The translations under genes and the position numbers were made by a program. From contig NC_061153.1 of the NCBI RefSeq assembly GCF_905220365.1, forward strand, positions 8,824,001-8,888,000: 64,000 nucleotides of DNA, written 5' to 3'. Source of the stretch: Vanessa cardui. Taxonomy: Eukaryota; Arthropoda; Insecta; Lepidoptera; Nymphalidae. This document shows, piece after piece, positions 19,763-31,078 of this stretch (within the stretch, counting starts at the first letter, position 1; each line of letters opens with the position of its first letter). Under the pieces are notes generated by a model. It was not told the origin of the DNA. It saw only the letters and a list, made by a program, of their open reading frames with translations, and searched no databases.

Positions 19763-20324
19763 ATCAGAGTCCAAGCTCAGGACTCCGCGACACACCGTGC
19801 CGTAACAAAATTCTTAAGGAGTGAAAACACTCCTTTCTTTACGTACGCGCTCGAAGACGAACGTCACTTGCGCGTCGTCATTAGAGGCCTGCCAAAGGAG
19901 ATCCCTGAGGCAATTATCAAGGCCAGTCTGGAGAAAGCGAATCTCCCGATAATTAATGTGCACCGGATGTACAACCCTCGGACCAAAGTGCGATTCGATC
20001 TCGTTCTAGCCATTCTGCCTCTCTCCCCCGAGGGAAAGAGGATATTTAATATAAAGACAATTTGCGACCTCTCCGACTTCAAGTTGGAAGCTCCGCGTAG
20101 CCGAGGCATACCTGGCCAATGCCACCGATGCCAGTCTTACGGCCACTCCGCCCGCCACTGATACGGCTACACCAAGTGCGTCAAATGCCTAGGCGGGCAC
20201 CTCACCCCAAGTTGCGCCAACTGCGGGACCAAGGGACATCCCGCGAATTACCGCGGATGCCCCAGGGCCCCGCAAATACGCGACCCAAAGGGAAAACGGC
20301 GATCCAATAGGCGCGCCCCTAGAC

Positions 20325-20455
20325 TGACACGAGCCCGTAAGGCATCGACGCGAGCCCCTCAGGCACCGACGCAAGCCCCTCAGGCACCGACGCAAGCCCC
20401 TCAGGCAAACGCGACAGCCCCTCAGGCTACCCATCCCAGGGCCCCTCAGGCCACT
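20325..20455 (+). repeat. Short coding tandem repeat (APQAPTQ type)
   Basis: Repeats of a 21-bp unit around gcccctcaggcaccgacgca, three good copies then degenerating. They encode a Pro/Ala/Gln-rich heptad after the zinc knuckles of LINE ORF1. Confidence 0.85.
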
Positions 20456-20599
20456 AACAAAGGTGCGTGGGAAAAACCACTGCTGGTCCGCAAGACCGTA
20501 GCGGCAGCCCCGCCACCACCACGTCACACCGCGCCGCGAACGGCAACATTTTGCACTTCGTCATTCCACCACCACGTATCCCTATCTATTAATATCCCT

Positions 20600-21877
20600 T
20601 ACCCAGCTACTCATTCCAACATTAATTCGCCAATGTCTCTTTCATATCACTCGTGTCTATCATTTTCTCCACTATTTGGTTCCTAAATCTACTAGCAGAT
20701 TCATCATTCTCTAACATACGCCATCGTGTCTTAGGAGGGGGCCGTATTCGGCTGTTTTTGGGCGAGACACTTAATTTAACATTCATTAGGATAAGTCTGT
20801 GTTGGGTGACTAATGCTTCGCCTGGCAGCACTTGACAGTTTTTGACACAGCATAGACTCCTCCGCCTCACTAGGAAATAGTCTATGTCGCGTGGTGGACA
20901 CTCTTGTAAGTTATTAGGTGTTCCTCTTTTTTCTTAAACCACGTGTTTGTTATAGCCAGGTCGAAGGCACAGGCAGCTTGTAAAAGTGCCTCGCCGTCAG
21001 CGTTCCGGTTCCCAAATCCCAACCCACCATGCACTCTCTCATATCCATCACTCTCTCTTCCTACACGGCCATTAAAGTCACTACCCACGTATACTTCCTC
21101 GCTATCCTGTAAACCCATCAGCAGGCAATCAAAGTCCTCCCAGAACTTTTCTTTCACGCTCTCCTCACAACCTGACTGTGGTGCGTACACACTTAATAAA
21201 TTCAGTGTCACGCCGTCCACAATTAATTCAATCGCTTTCAGTCTATCATTCACTCTTTTTACATCTTCCACAAATTCTTTCAACCTACTATCTAAAACTA
21301 TACCCACACCATTTCTCTTACCATCACTTCCACAATAGAATATCTTATATCCTTCTCCTATTTCCCTAGCCCTTGCACCCTTCCACTTTGTCTCTTGCAG
21401 GCACGCTGCATTTATCCGTCATCTTTTCAAAACATCTGCTAGCTCTCTTCCTCTTCCAGACATCGTGCCTACATTCCAACTCGCACACCTCAATTTTACC
21501 TCTCTCACACTTCAAGCTCGCTTCTTACGTCGCACCTGCCCGATTTGGTGCGACAACCCTTGTCCATTTCCCACAGGAGCCGGGTGCTGCCCCTGCGCGT
21601 CTCCTGTGGGGTACGCCCTAGCCCTATCATTCCTATGGTTTCCATTGTCCATGTTGCTAAAAGTTTCGGCTTAAATTTTTAAAGTCGGCCGCCTGCCTGA
21701 CACTAACCCTCCTTGGGAATGCTATTGTGGTAGTTTACCCGCCACCGTACGGGTGGCCCAAAGTGCAGGTGATATGCGCTGGGCCCTAATATAAACCCTT
21801 AGTCGCCTCTTACGACAGCCACGGGTAGAGTTGGGGAGGTCCTATTTTAGTCCGGAACCACACGGAAATTTTCCTTA
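20600..21877 (-). mobile_element. RTE-clade LINE 5' half
   Basis: The 5' UTR lies at about 21877-21690 and contains the gactaagggtttatattagg stretch seen at the starts of lepidopteran RTE elements. Endonuclease follows: a CLQETKW motif near 21400, GKRNGVGIVLDSRLKEF (21307 down), LNLLSVYAPQSG, and VYVGSDFNGRVG. Around 20910-20940 a small disruption precedes block 20622-20870 (YFLVRRR-like, then PPPKTRWRML). RT is missing; the copy breaks off near 20600 against the GC-rich LINE. Confidence 0.85.
20882..21660 (-). pseudogene. RTE endonuclease
   Basis: The APE-type nuclease that would nick DNA for RTE integration. The frame 20882-21307 is intact for 141 codons and includes the central SVYAPQSG and DFNGRVG motifs. 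The N-terminal part upstream of 21307 is in another frame (CLQETKWKGARAREIG near 21370-21420). It carries an F-to-S type change near YVGSDFN but otherwise conserved residues. Confidence 0.8.
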
Positions 21878-21904
21878 GATTCGTAGGCCACAAAAAGAAA
21901 TCGT

Positions 21905-22370
21905 CAATAGCGCTCCATCCTCCTGGTTCATAGGCTTATCGGATAGAGGGTGGATAAGAAGTGAAATATTTTACGAGTATGTTGCAAATGGCTTTAATCA
22001 TTGGATGTCCTCTAACAACATACCTAAGCCGTTTCATATATATATAGCATTTAACCCAACATTTAAGCAAATTTTGTGATGAAAACGGCATAATTTTGTA
22101 TGCGCTATCTCCCAACACTACATACATAATGCAGCCGGCCGATGTTAGTGTTTTCAGGTCACTCAAAGTTGAATGGCGAAAAGTAGTAAAAAAATTAGGT
22201 TAGACGATGACAATAACTCGCATAAAACGTTGTCAAAAGTAACATTTTGCCACTCACTGGAACAAACTTTTAAACAAATTACGGTAGACACCATAAAAAT
22301 GGCTTTCGAATATGTGGTTTATACCCTTTCAGTCTCGATGCTGTAGACTATACTAAATGTCAAACTCAAA
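21905..22370 (+). pseudogene. pogo/Tigger-like DDE transposase relic
   Basis: Plus-strand frames read GLSDRGWIRSEIFYEYVANGF, then after a shift SKFCDENGIILYAL and QPADVSVFRSLKVEW. The last motif corresponds to the third catalytic acidic position of DDE_1 transposases (pogo/Tigger/Jerky group). The middle VDGH-type catalytic segment is degraded around 22030-22060. Stops and frameshifts make it clearly dead. No terminal repeats were recognised. Confidence 0.7.
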
Positions 22371-22443
22371 CCCAAACTCAAATAACTTTATTCAATATAG
22401 AAGCATTACACTTTCTTATTGATGGTCAATTGAAACACTACCA

Positions 22444-22484
22444 CCGGTTCGGAAAAGAAAATACCCTGACCTGAGAAGAACCGG
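22444..22484 (-). other. Conserved 3'-UTR stem-loop, LINE B
   Basis: 7-bp stem ccggttc/gaaccgg enclosing 27 nt. The same stem with a different loop occurs in LINE A at 45230-45265. Probably a recognition structure for the element's RT. Confidence 0.6.
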
Positions 22485-22580
22485 CGAAAGAAACTCAGCG
22501 GGTTTTTTTTTTTTTTTTACTTGTCTCGTATATTATTTAAACAATTTAATATGAGATGAAATAGCCAGGAGGCGATCGTT

Positions 22581-23246
22581 TCATTCCCAAGGTGTGCTAT
22601 CGATCATGAACTCATTAATTGTATAGTAACCTTTTGCACACAAGCGTTTCTTAATAATTTTCTTAAATTTGGCAACAGAGGCATTTTGAACGCTTTCTGG
22701 GATCCTATTGTAAAACCGTATACATTGCCCCACAAAGGAGTTACTGACTCTATGTAGTCGAGTAACAGGAGTAACAAGTTTGTGTTTGTTCCTTGTACCA
22801 ATGCTATGAGTATCACATTTTCTCATGAAATCATTAATATTTTTTCGTACATACATAACATTGCAGAATATATATTGAGAAGCAACAGTCAATATCTTGA
22901 TTTCTCTAAATTTATTCCTTAACGATTCTTTAGCTCCTAGGTTATAGATTGCGCGAATAGCCCTCTTCTGTAGCACAAATATAGTATGGATAGCGGCTGC
23001 GTTGCCCCACAGCATAATACTGTATGACATTATACTGTGAAAGTAACTGAAATATACTAAGCGAGCCGTATCAACATCGGTACATAATCTAATCTTTTTG
23101 ACCGCGAATGCCGCAGAACTCAGTCTACTCGCCAATCCGTTAATATGGGGGCCCATTGCAACTTGGCATCAACAGTAAGGCCAAGAAACTCAGCAGAATC
23201 AATTGGATCCATAGATTCCCCGTTAATGAGTACATCGGCTTTTACA
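22581..23246 (-). pseudogene. LINE B ORF2, C-terminal domain
   Basis: Block 22581-23156 continues ORF2 after a frame change. It contains the HINGLASRLSSAAFAVKKIR, DTARLVYFSYFHSIMSYSIMLWGN and LQKRAIRAIYNLGA motifs, the thumb/C-terminal region found in lepidopteran jockey-like RTs and shared with LINE A at 44.5-45.1 kb. It ends at a natural stop. Confidence 0.85.
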
Positions 23247-25519
23247 TTATGTACTAAATTTCACAATTTTTGTTTTATTATTATTAAGCCTAAGATTGTT
23301 TACGCTAAACCAATGTACTATATCAGCTATAGCATTGTTTGAGTCGTCGTACTGTACCTGTCTTCTATTAATTTTAAAAACTAAGGAGGTATCATCAGCA
23401 AACAATACTATATCATGTTTGTTCCCAACAAGAAAGGGCAAGTCATTTATATATGTGAGAAACAGAAAAGGTCCAAGAATTGATCCCTGAGGGACCCCCA
23501 TACCAACTGAGACCCCAGGAGACCTTTTTCCTTTAACGTCAACCCTCTGAATTCTATTGTTAAGATAAGAAGTCAGAAGGTCAAGCGCACATTCTCTAAT
23601 TCCATAGTGATAAAGTTTCCTGACCAGAGTCTCATCCTGAACACAATCAAAGGCTTTGGATAAGTCACAGAAAACCCCTAAGGTATCCCGTGACTCCTCC
23701 CAAGCTTCATAGATATTCTTAATAAGCTCGATACCAGCGTCTGTAGTCGACCCCTCGTGAATTTGTTTACTATGAAGCAGATTATGTTTGTTAAAATGTT
23801 CTAATAATTGATTCAGAATTATTTTCTCAAATATTTTGCTCAGGGTAGGTAGAATCGAAATTGGCCTATAGTTATTGGGGTCTGAAGAACTACCAGATTT
23901 AAATATTGGAATAACTTTACTATGTTTCATCAGGTCAGGAAATATACCACGTTGGACACAACTATTAAATATTAAAGCAAGATAAGGTGCAATTACATCA
24001 ATAATCGAATTTATCACCTTTAGAGAAATACCCCATAAATCAGCCGTTTTCTTGATGTCTAGTGACTTAAAGGCGCGTATTATGTCGTTGGGGTTTACAA
24101 GGGTAAAATTAAAGTTAGATTTACAAGCTCTTACATTTTCTTTCATCAATGACTCGGCAACATCTGGAGAAGATATAAGTGACTTAGTTGTCAAAACTGG
24201 TATGTCAGCAAAAAATTTTTCAAAAACTGTAGCAACTTTCTTTTGACTATTTACTACTTTATTATTATAATTCAGGCTCAATTCGGAGTTGCAACTGCCA
24301 ACTCTACCAGTTTCACAAGTAATAATTTTCCAAGTCATTTTTATCTTGTTATGTGCATTCTTAATTTTATTTTTTATAGTTAAAGATTTTGCCAAAAAGC
24401 ACACTTTTTTAAATAATTTAGAATAGTTACTTACATAATTGGCAAAAGTGGCACTATGATTGTACATTCTTTCATTGTAAAGCTCATACATTCGTTGCCT
24501 ACTTTTATGAATTCCAATAGTCGCCCAATCACTGAATTTTAAAAAGTTTTTTGTATTAACTGTTTTAGAAGTGAATATAGATTTAAAACTGTTTTTAATT
24601 AATTTAAATAGATTGTTATATAATACATTGGGATTATCATTGAAATGTATGTGAGGGAGATTAGCCATAATATTACTTCTAAACTTCTCAATACGACTTG
24701 CGGTCAAAGGAACAAACATTATCTTTTCAGAAGTACTTATTTTTTTAACATGAAAATTAAATAAGGCTTGTTGTCCACAATGATCTGAACTTAGGTTATT
24801 AATAATAATTTTGTTTTGTGGAATGTAGGTAGCAAATATATTATCAATGCAAGTTGCTGTGGAATCTGTTATTCTAGTTGGTTCTAAGAACAGATTTACC
24901 AGATTATATGAACTTAACAAAGATCTGAATCTAATACTTGTGGTTGAATTATGCAATAAATTTATATTAAAATCTCCACAAACAATAATTTCTTTATTAG
25001 ATCCAGATAATTTAGATAGAACATTGTCCAATATATTTTCAAACAATTCATATAATCCACTAGGGGGCCTGTATACGCATACAGCAATGACACGCTCAAG
25101 CTCTGCACAGGCTATTTCTATAGTTTGCTCAATAGAAAGGCTCACAATATCTTTACGTTCTTTAAATTTTATATTTTTACACAGGAATATTAAAGTGCCA
25201 CCACGTATAGCATTATTTCTACTGAACAGACTAGCAATCTGGTGCCCACTAAAGTTAAAAATAACCTGATAATTTAGAAGCCAATGTTCAGTTAAACACA
25301 AAATATCAATGCCATTACAGGTCAAAAATAATTCAATTTCTAAGTCTTTCCCTAACATTCCTTGAATATTTTGGTGCACCAGATTTACAATTTTTTTGTT
25401 ATTTACTTTCTTATTATTTTTATTGGCTTCTATAGTAACTATTTTGTCACAATTATAGTTAGAATTATTATCGTTGTCAGAGACTACCTCTATTGTCTTA
25501 GAACTTAATTTAAATTAAT
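23247..25519 (-). CDS. LINE B ORF2: endonuclease and reverse transcriptase
   Basis: The longest open frame in the window (710 codons from the Met at 25379; the frame is open to about 25519). The N-terminal 220 residues are an APE-like endonuclease (LTEHW, IRGGT, VCVYRPPSG, VCGDFN, SSDHCGQ). RT follows: NYRPISILPTLSKIFEK, the FCDLSKAFDCV motif A, VGMGVPQGSILGPFLF and the catalytic FADDTSLVF box near residue 680. The protein would nick target DNA and copy LINE RNA at the nick. The frame shifts near 23247 into the C-terminal block. Confidence 0.92.
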
Positions 25520-25744
25520 TGGAACATGTTCCAAAATATATGGTCTTAAATTGTTATTATTATACTGCTCAATAGAAGCAGTTGTCTGGTCAACCAAACC
25601 ATTGGTTGATTTTTTAATAATAAAATATTATAGCAAACTAGCTATCTGTCTCTTATAAAAATTAGATAGGTGACACCTATCACATGTCAATAAACAAGAA
25701 TTATAATTAATTATGTTATTAATGTCAATTAGTTTTATTTTATT

Positions 25745-26766
25745 TTATACATTTGACATGATATGTAACATATTATTTAATTTAAATCTAATAGAATTTT
25801 CCTGTGGCACATCTTTAATATAAGGAAATGTGAACATTAAAATTCTATCTACATTTAAATTTGATAATTTAGAATAATAATTTTCAAGAATTTTTTTGCT
25901 CACATTTCCCCTTCTCCCAACTAATATAATTAGTGTAGTATAATTGGGACAATGAGTACTATTCAAAATACTGTTCATAATATGGGAATAACTTGCACCC
26001 GGCATACAATAATTTGATACTGATTGTCCCTTACACATGTCATTGAGCGAAACACCCATGTTTCTTCCCAATTCATCACTATAGATTTTAGTACATTTCT
26101 TGGTAGGAACATGATGTGTTATGTTGGATATGGCGCTGTCATGAGCTGATGACTGAGACGAGGACACTACATCATTGAGCAGCCCTGAACCATCCCCAGA
26201 GACAGAACGGCCCTGACAATCACAAGTATAGTTTTTTATAAGAGAGTCAAAGCGTTCAGAATTGTATTTACTCAAGTCTAGTAGATTGTTCACGGCAGCA
26301 ATATGACTAGATATTTCTTTTTGAGACATTTCATATTTTTTTGACATTCTATCTAAGGAGTTATGTAAATATGTTATCTCAGCCTGAAGAGCATTCACGT
26401 CAGCCTCATAACCTTGTCTCATCACTTTAAGATTCTTGGAATATTCAATAATTTTTAGTCTGAGTGTGTTTCTTTCTTTATAAATTTTTTCATAATTTAA
26501 GCAATTATTTCTTGATTTTATTAATTTTTGACTATTTGTTGCAGATTATTTCTTTGTTCTTCCATATCTAAGTATTGCAAATGTAACTGAGAAAGCTCAG
26601 TTTTTAGATTATTATTTCTATTAATAATTTGCAAGAATTCTTGTTAGAAATTATCATCCCTTTCTTTTAATAGTAAATCACACTGTGTCCTGGATGCCTT
26701 TAGTTCCTGGAGCGTCAGCTGGAGTTGTTCCTCCGCCTGACGTGCCTTGATACTACGGGTCATCAT
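25745..26766 (-). pseudogene. LINE B ORF1: coiled coil plus SGNH-like domain
   Basis: Block 25745-26425 (226 residues) starts with heptad-rich sequence likely to form a coiled coil (residues 1-60). It continues with a Ser-rich linker and ends with an esterase-like segment (SDELGRNMG, YCMPGASYSHIM, TLIILVGRRGN). This resembles the SGNH-hydrolase ORF1 type reported in some CR1/jockey-group LINEs. The real start is probably the ATG near 26766, but a stop and a frame change lie between. The product would package LINE RNA. Confidence 0.65.
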
Positions 26767-26999
26767 GTTTGATTAAAAAATAGAAGTTATATGATCAATA
26801 ATATAAAAGTAAGCAGTGTGATCAATCGGTTAATAATATTTAGTATGTAAAAATGTTAAAAAGGGTTTCTAAAGTGAGTTAAAGGGATAACAAGTAGTCG
26901 AACAAGAAAACTTTTTCAAAATTGAGTTCGTTACCTGCGTAATGTCAGCTGACGAACACAACACAAAAGAAACACTATGCACAATTAACGCACGACACT

Positions 27000-27492
27000 C
27001 AGTTTATTGTTATATTTTATATATAACTGATTAATACATTAATGAAAATGTAACATTAGAACTAATTACAATTAATTTAAAAAATAAAATAATTTTAAAT
27101 TATTGAGAGAAGTTTTTTTATGACATTTAGTAAGTGTTGCCACAGGAAAAGGAACATGTGTAAAGAACATTGAGGAATCCTTATTATTATTATCCTCTTC
27201 TCTTCGGACCGCAAAAGCGTTTAGACGTGCGATCCTTTACTACACAATGTAATATAATACACTTTTTATTTTTATTTTTAATTATTAAATTTGTTTGCAT
27301 AATAAAGCAGTAGTGATCACGTAGTGCAGCAACAAAGAAGATAGCAACAGCCGGAACGGACTTAATGGCCAGAGCCAAATCGCTTACACCAGTTCACGTG
27401 CAATACGTCAGACGTGCATTACTTATACAACGCCTGATAAAAATTAACGAGCAATAGCGACAGTGTGAAACTCTTAATAATTAAAACGCACT
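27000..27492. other. No recognisable feature
   Basis: AT-rich sequence between LINE B and a plus-strand ORF1 start. The minus ORF at 27190-27378 is short, with no recognisable motif. Confidence 0.4.
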
Positions 27493-27798
27493 ATGTTTAA
27501 AACACCACCAAAGACACCACCGAGTTATTACCAGATTAGAGAGATTACCCATCGCGATCGGAATCAGACCTGCGTAGCCTCCATGAAGAGGATATTACCC
27601 AACGAGCCAAACGTAGATGTTTTTCTGGGGAAGTTACGCAAGAAGGACATTATTGATATTTTTAAAAATGAAATCAAAAAAATGATTAATGAAATAATTA
27701 CTACTACTCAAAATTCGCGACTAGACAAATTGGAAAGTCATATTATGGAAATAAAAAAAAAATTAAAACTTCTAACGTTGAACTTGAAATATCAATGA
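27493..27798 (+). pseudogene. LINE ORF1 N-terminus (putative)
   Basis: 101 codons beginning MFKTPPKTPPS and continuing into a predicted coiled coil (KKMINEII...RLDKLESHIMEIKKKLK). This start-plus-coil arrangement matches the N-terminal part of jockey-type ORF1 proteins with an FP-like C-terminus such as the one at 33120-33640. No downstream ORF1 or ORF2 remains; the sequence switches to the LINE C tail at about 27800. Confidence 0.5.
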
Positions 27799-28084
27799 CA
27801 TTTGTTTCTGATCAATTACTATAATAATAATAACAATATACTTTATTGTACACCACAGTCACACAATAATTTAACAGTAAAAACGAAATTTATACAAAAT
27901 AAAAGAAAATGCAGTCTTATCGCTAGGTAGCGATTTCTACCAGACAACCTTATGGGCTTAGAAACACAGTCATGATTTCAGAGAAGGGTGGTGTCACATG
28001 TTATAATGTATATTAAATAATAATTATCATATAATATACATACATATATTCATACAAAAATATATAAATATATACTTACTTAGA

Positions 28085-28109
28085 TACATACATACATACA
28101 TACATACAT
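28085..28109. repeat. (ATAC)n microsatellite
   Basis: About six tetranucleotide units just beyond the ORF2 stop of LINE C copy 1. Confidence 0.85.
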
Positions 28110-28122
28110 TCCAAATGCTATA

Positions 28123-31078
28123 TCAAATATCAAAAGTATTGTCAACATAAGACAATGCCAGGAAATGGTCTTTCACAAGCTTTTTAAATATTGACAGATT
28201 TTTTGCTTGTTTAATACACAGAGGCAATGCATTCCATAATTGTACAGCTTGTACAGTGGAAGATTTTTTATAAAATTTTGTACAGTGAGATGGAATTCTA
28301 AGTGTTAAATTATCTTGTGATCTTAGGAACTTACTAGAAGTCCCCAGATAATTAAATCTTTCTTGTAGGTAGGTAGGTAAATTCGGCATAAATAACACAC
28401 AGTACAGAAGCGAAAGAGTATGTAAATTCCGGCGAAGGCGAATAGGTAACCACTTGAGTTGATGACGAAATTCTGATACATGGTCATATTTGCGTAAACC
28501 AAATATAAACCGTATGGCGACGTTTTGAAGTCTCTCAAGTTTATTAAGTTGGTCTTCAGTAAGGTTGAGATAACATGCATCAGCATAATCAAGAATGGGG
28601 TTCTCCCCATTCTTGATTGTAGGGATTGAGCCAACATAATTTTGGTAGGAATGGGAAGAAAGTACCGCAGTCGTCGCAACGAGCTCATAGCTGCAAAAGT
28701 TTTCCTACAAACCTCTTGCAGTTGGCAAGACCACGATAGCGTTCTATCCAAATACACTCCCAGATTTTTAACACTATGACTGTAGGGTATTCTGACTCCG
28801 TCAAATGTAATGGCTGGTAAGTTAACCCAGTCAACTCTCGAGACCAAGTTTGGCGAGCCAATGATAATAGTCTGGCATTTATTTGGATTGACTTTTATAC
28901 CGTAAGAATTGCTCCAGTTTAAAATTCTAGATAAGTCATCATTAATACGAGCAATGGCAGACGGTAAATCTTCGAGAGTTGACTGTGTATAGATTTGTAC
29001 ATCGTCTGCATACATGTGATAGAGAGAAGATATATTGTGAGTGATAGTATTAATGAAGATAGAAAAGAGTAATGGTGACAACACGCCTCCTTGTGGAACA
29101 CCTGCACAGACATTACGCCAAGTTGATAAGGTATCATCAACCTTAATCCGATGCCGGCGTCCATGCAGGTAATTGCGAAACCAATCAATTACTGATGGAG
29201 ATATGTTAATAGAACGTAGCAGCTCCAGTAATATATCTAGTAAGGTCAATACTGTAAGTTGCTTACTGTCCATACCCAAACGAATGTCATCGGTAATTTT
29301 TATTAGTGCAGTAGTCGTACTATGACCACTGCGAAATCCGGACTGGAAAGGATCAAGGAGATTGTTTTTATTAAGGAATGTGTTTAATTGTTGGTAAACC
29401 AATTTTTCTAAAATTTTTGATAGGAATGGAAGGATAGAAATTGGACGATAATCAGAGTATGTTGTTGGATTGGATTTTTTTGGGAGAGGAATAATTTGAG
29501 CATCTTTCCAAGATGTGGGATAGTCGCCTGAGGAAATAGAATAATTAATTATATGGGTAATGATAGGAGTGATAATGTCAAGGATGGGTATGATCATATT
29601 ACGACTAATACAATCACTACCGACGGCATTAGAGGCAATTGACAGTATATTCTTTTTAACATCACATTCAGTGAATTGATTAAAAGTAAACGGAGGAAAA
29701 TTAGAAGTTGGAAAAGATGATATTAAAAATGAATTTAAAGTAGTAGCTTTTTGGACGATATCTAAAGAGTTGCCCGAAGATGAGAAATGTGCATTTAAGC
29801 TTTCTATATCAATGTTATTTAAGGATAACTTTTTCGAGGATTTTCCAACTCCTATCGTTTCAAGGAACTTCCATGTACGGGCAGTGTCGCCGTTTTCGAC
29901 AGATTTATGAATGTGGCGTCGTTGTGCATCCCTACACAATGTATTGCAGCGATTTTTATTTTCTTATACTTACGAGCATTAGTTTCGTATTTGTCAGATT
30001 TGTATAATGATTTGGCGTAGCTTTTCTTGGCAATTAAAGTTTTTAAGGAATCCGTTAGCCATGGTGGTTTTATTTTTACCGGTTTAATCGGTGCATGGAT
30101 ATCGTACAACTGTGTTAATAGTGCGTTAAAGATGTCAACTTTGGAATCAATATTTTCTGCAGCTTTAACAGCACTCCAGTCAATTTGACATGCATCATCA
30201 CAAAGACGGGTAACATCCATTCCACCAAAATTACGTTGGAGCAGTATTCGTGGTTTCGACTTAGGAGGGCGTATTTTATACGATAGATAAATTAAATCAT
30301 GGTACGAAAAAGAGTCTGCAGGCAACTGGCCATATTTACAAACAAGATCAGGTGAGGACACTATTATAAGGTCTAAAAGAGATGACATACAGTTCGGTAG
30401 TTTGTGAGTAGCAGAAAGAGGTAAAATGTGTAAATCGCAGGCTTCAATTATAGACACGAGTTTATTAGAGCGATTGTCATTCTTGAGTAAACAGGTGTTA
30501 AAATCACCCATTATTATAGTTTGACTATATAATGGGGTTAGAGTCTCTAATAAACTTTCAAATGCAGAGAAATAGTTGATAAGGAAAGAGGGGCTATAAA
30601 AAACACCGAGCAAGATTTTACTGTGGGATAGCACGACTTCTAAAAGCAGATGTTCGGCCGCATCAGGGGGAGGGGGCTGAATCGACGAATTTAAAATTTT
30701 AAAAGGAATATATGAGCGGAGATTAATCGCGACTCCACCACTTCCCCTGCCAATGTGGTCGTTGCGGATGAGATGAAATCCAGGCAAGGAGTAAGACGTG
30801 GAGGGCAGACAAGGCTTAAGCCAAGATTCTGAAATTAAAATTGCATGTATGTTTCTTGATTAAAAAGATGCAAGCATCTTTCAGCAGTCTGGGTAATGAG
30901 CCGGAATACTTTGGGCGTTGATATGAAGTACATTAAATTTTTTACCAAGAGTGGAGAAATGAGAATTAAGTGTTACATTTAATGGAACGAAACTTGTACT
31001 GTGGTAACTTGCATTGCTACTCGAGTCATCATCGGACGAAAAGGACAAAAACTGGTACCAACTATTTGATATAGACAT
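28123..31078 (-). pseudogene. LINE C copy 1 ORF2: endonuclease and RT
   Basis: Endonuclease block 29852-30787 and 30881-31078: an NVLHINAQSIPAH start, RNDHIGRGSGGVAI, IIMGDFNTCL and a YHDLIYL region with the final His. RT block 28323-29939: YRPISILPFLSKILEK, FQSGFRSGHSTTTAL, CAGVPQGGVLSPLLF and the catalytic MYADDVQIY. Compared with copy 2, motif A (LDFSNAFNTVDHD) has an in-frame deletion of 11 codons at about 29237. A palindrome at 28587 adds about 14 nt and shifts frame, leaving the C-terminus in block 28123-28398. Confidence 0.88.
28587..28618. repeat. Perfect 14-bp inverted repeat with 4-nt spacer
   Basis: Arms 28587-28600 and 28605-28618 with spacer ttct. Comparison with LINE C copy 2 (NSLLLPVLDYADAC) shows that copy 1 has an inverted duplicate of the codons for PILD inserted just upstream of them, with a net gain of about 14 nt. 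Confidence 0.93.

Larger units (their letters stand above)
19103..20560 (+). pseudogene. LINE ORF1 (Gag-like, PRE_C2HC and zinc knuckles)
   Basis: The N-terminal frame (19103-19561) starts at a Met after the leader and contains Pro/Arg/Ser-rich sequence. The second block (19676-20161) contains the RHLRVVIRGLP...LPIINVHRMY...FKLEAPRSRGIPGQCHRCQSYGH region, the PRE_C2HC pattern of insect LINE Gag-like proteins, ending in a zinc knuckle. A premature stop interrupts knuckle 1; a continuing frame shows CVKCLGGHLTPSC and CANCGTKGHP, two further knuckles. A Pro/Ala/Gln repeat tail follows. The product would be a nucleic-acid-binding protein. Confidence 0.82.
19020..20590 (+). mobile_element. GC-rich LINE 5' part with Gag-like ORF1
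   Basis: The 5' UTR (19020-19102) carries a 10-bp hairpin at 19052-19076, followed by an ORF1 in several frames. Its composition is markedly more GC-rich than anything around it. No endonuclease or RT follows on this strand, because minus-strand RTE sequence starts at about 20600. It is therefore a 3'-deleted copy. Confidence 0.7.
22345..26999 (-). mobile_element. Jockey-superfamily LINE, family B, nearly full length
   Basis: Minus strand: 5' UTR (about 26999-26767), ORF1 (26766-25745), ORF2 endonuclease/RT (25519-22581), then a 3' UTR with a conserved hairpin (22444-22484) and the gaataaagttatttgagttt-type tail ending near 22345. Few disruptions are visible: at least one stop and frame change in ORF1, and a frame change near 23200 in ORF2. 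It is the best-preserved LINE in the window and a close relative of family A. Confidence 0.88.

Noticed and set aside
22503..22520. Poly(T) run as the tail of LINE B
   Set aside because: LINE 3' UTR sequence, including the conserved stem, continues beyond it to about 22345, so it is an internal A-run on the element strand.
23247..25519. Group II intron, retron or diversity-generating RT
   Set aside because: An APE-type endonuclease precedes RT and the element has LINE-type UTRs; no intron RNA domains were seen.
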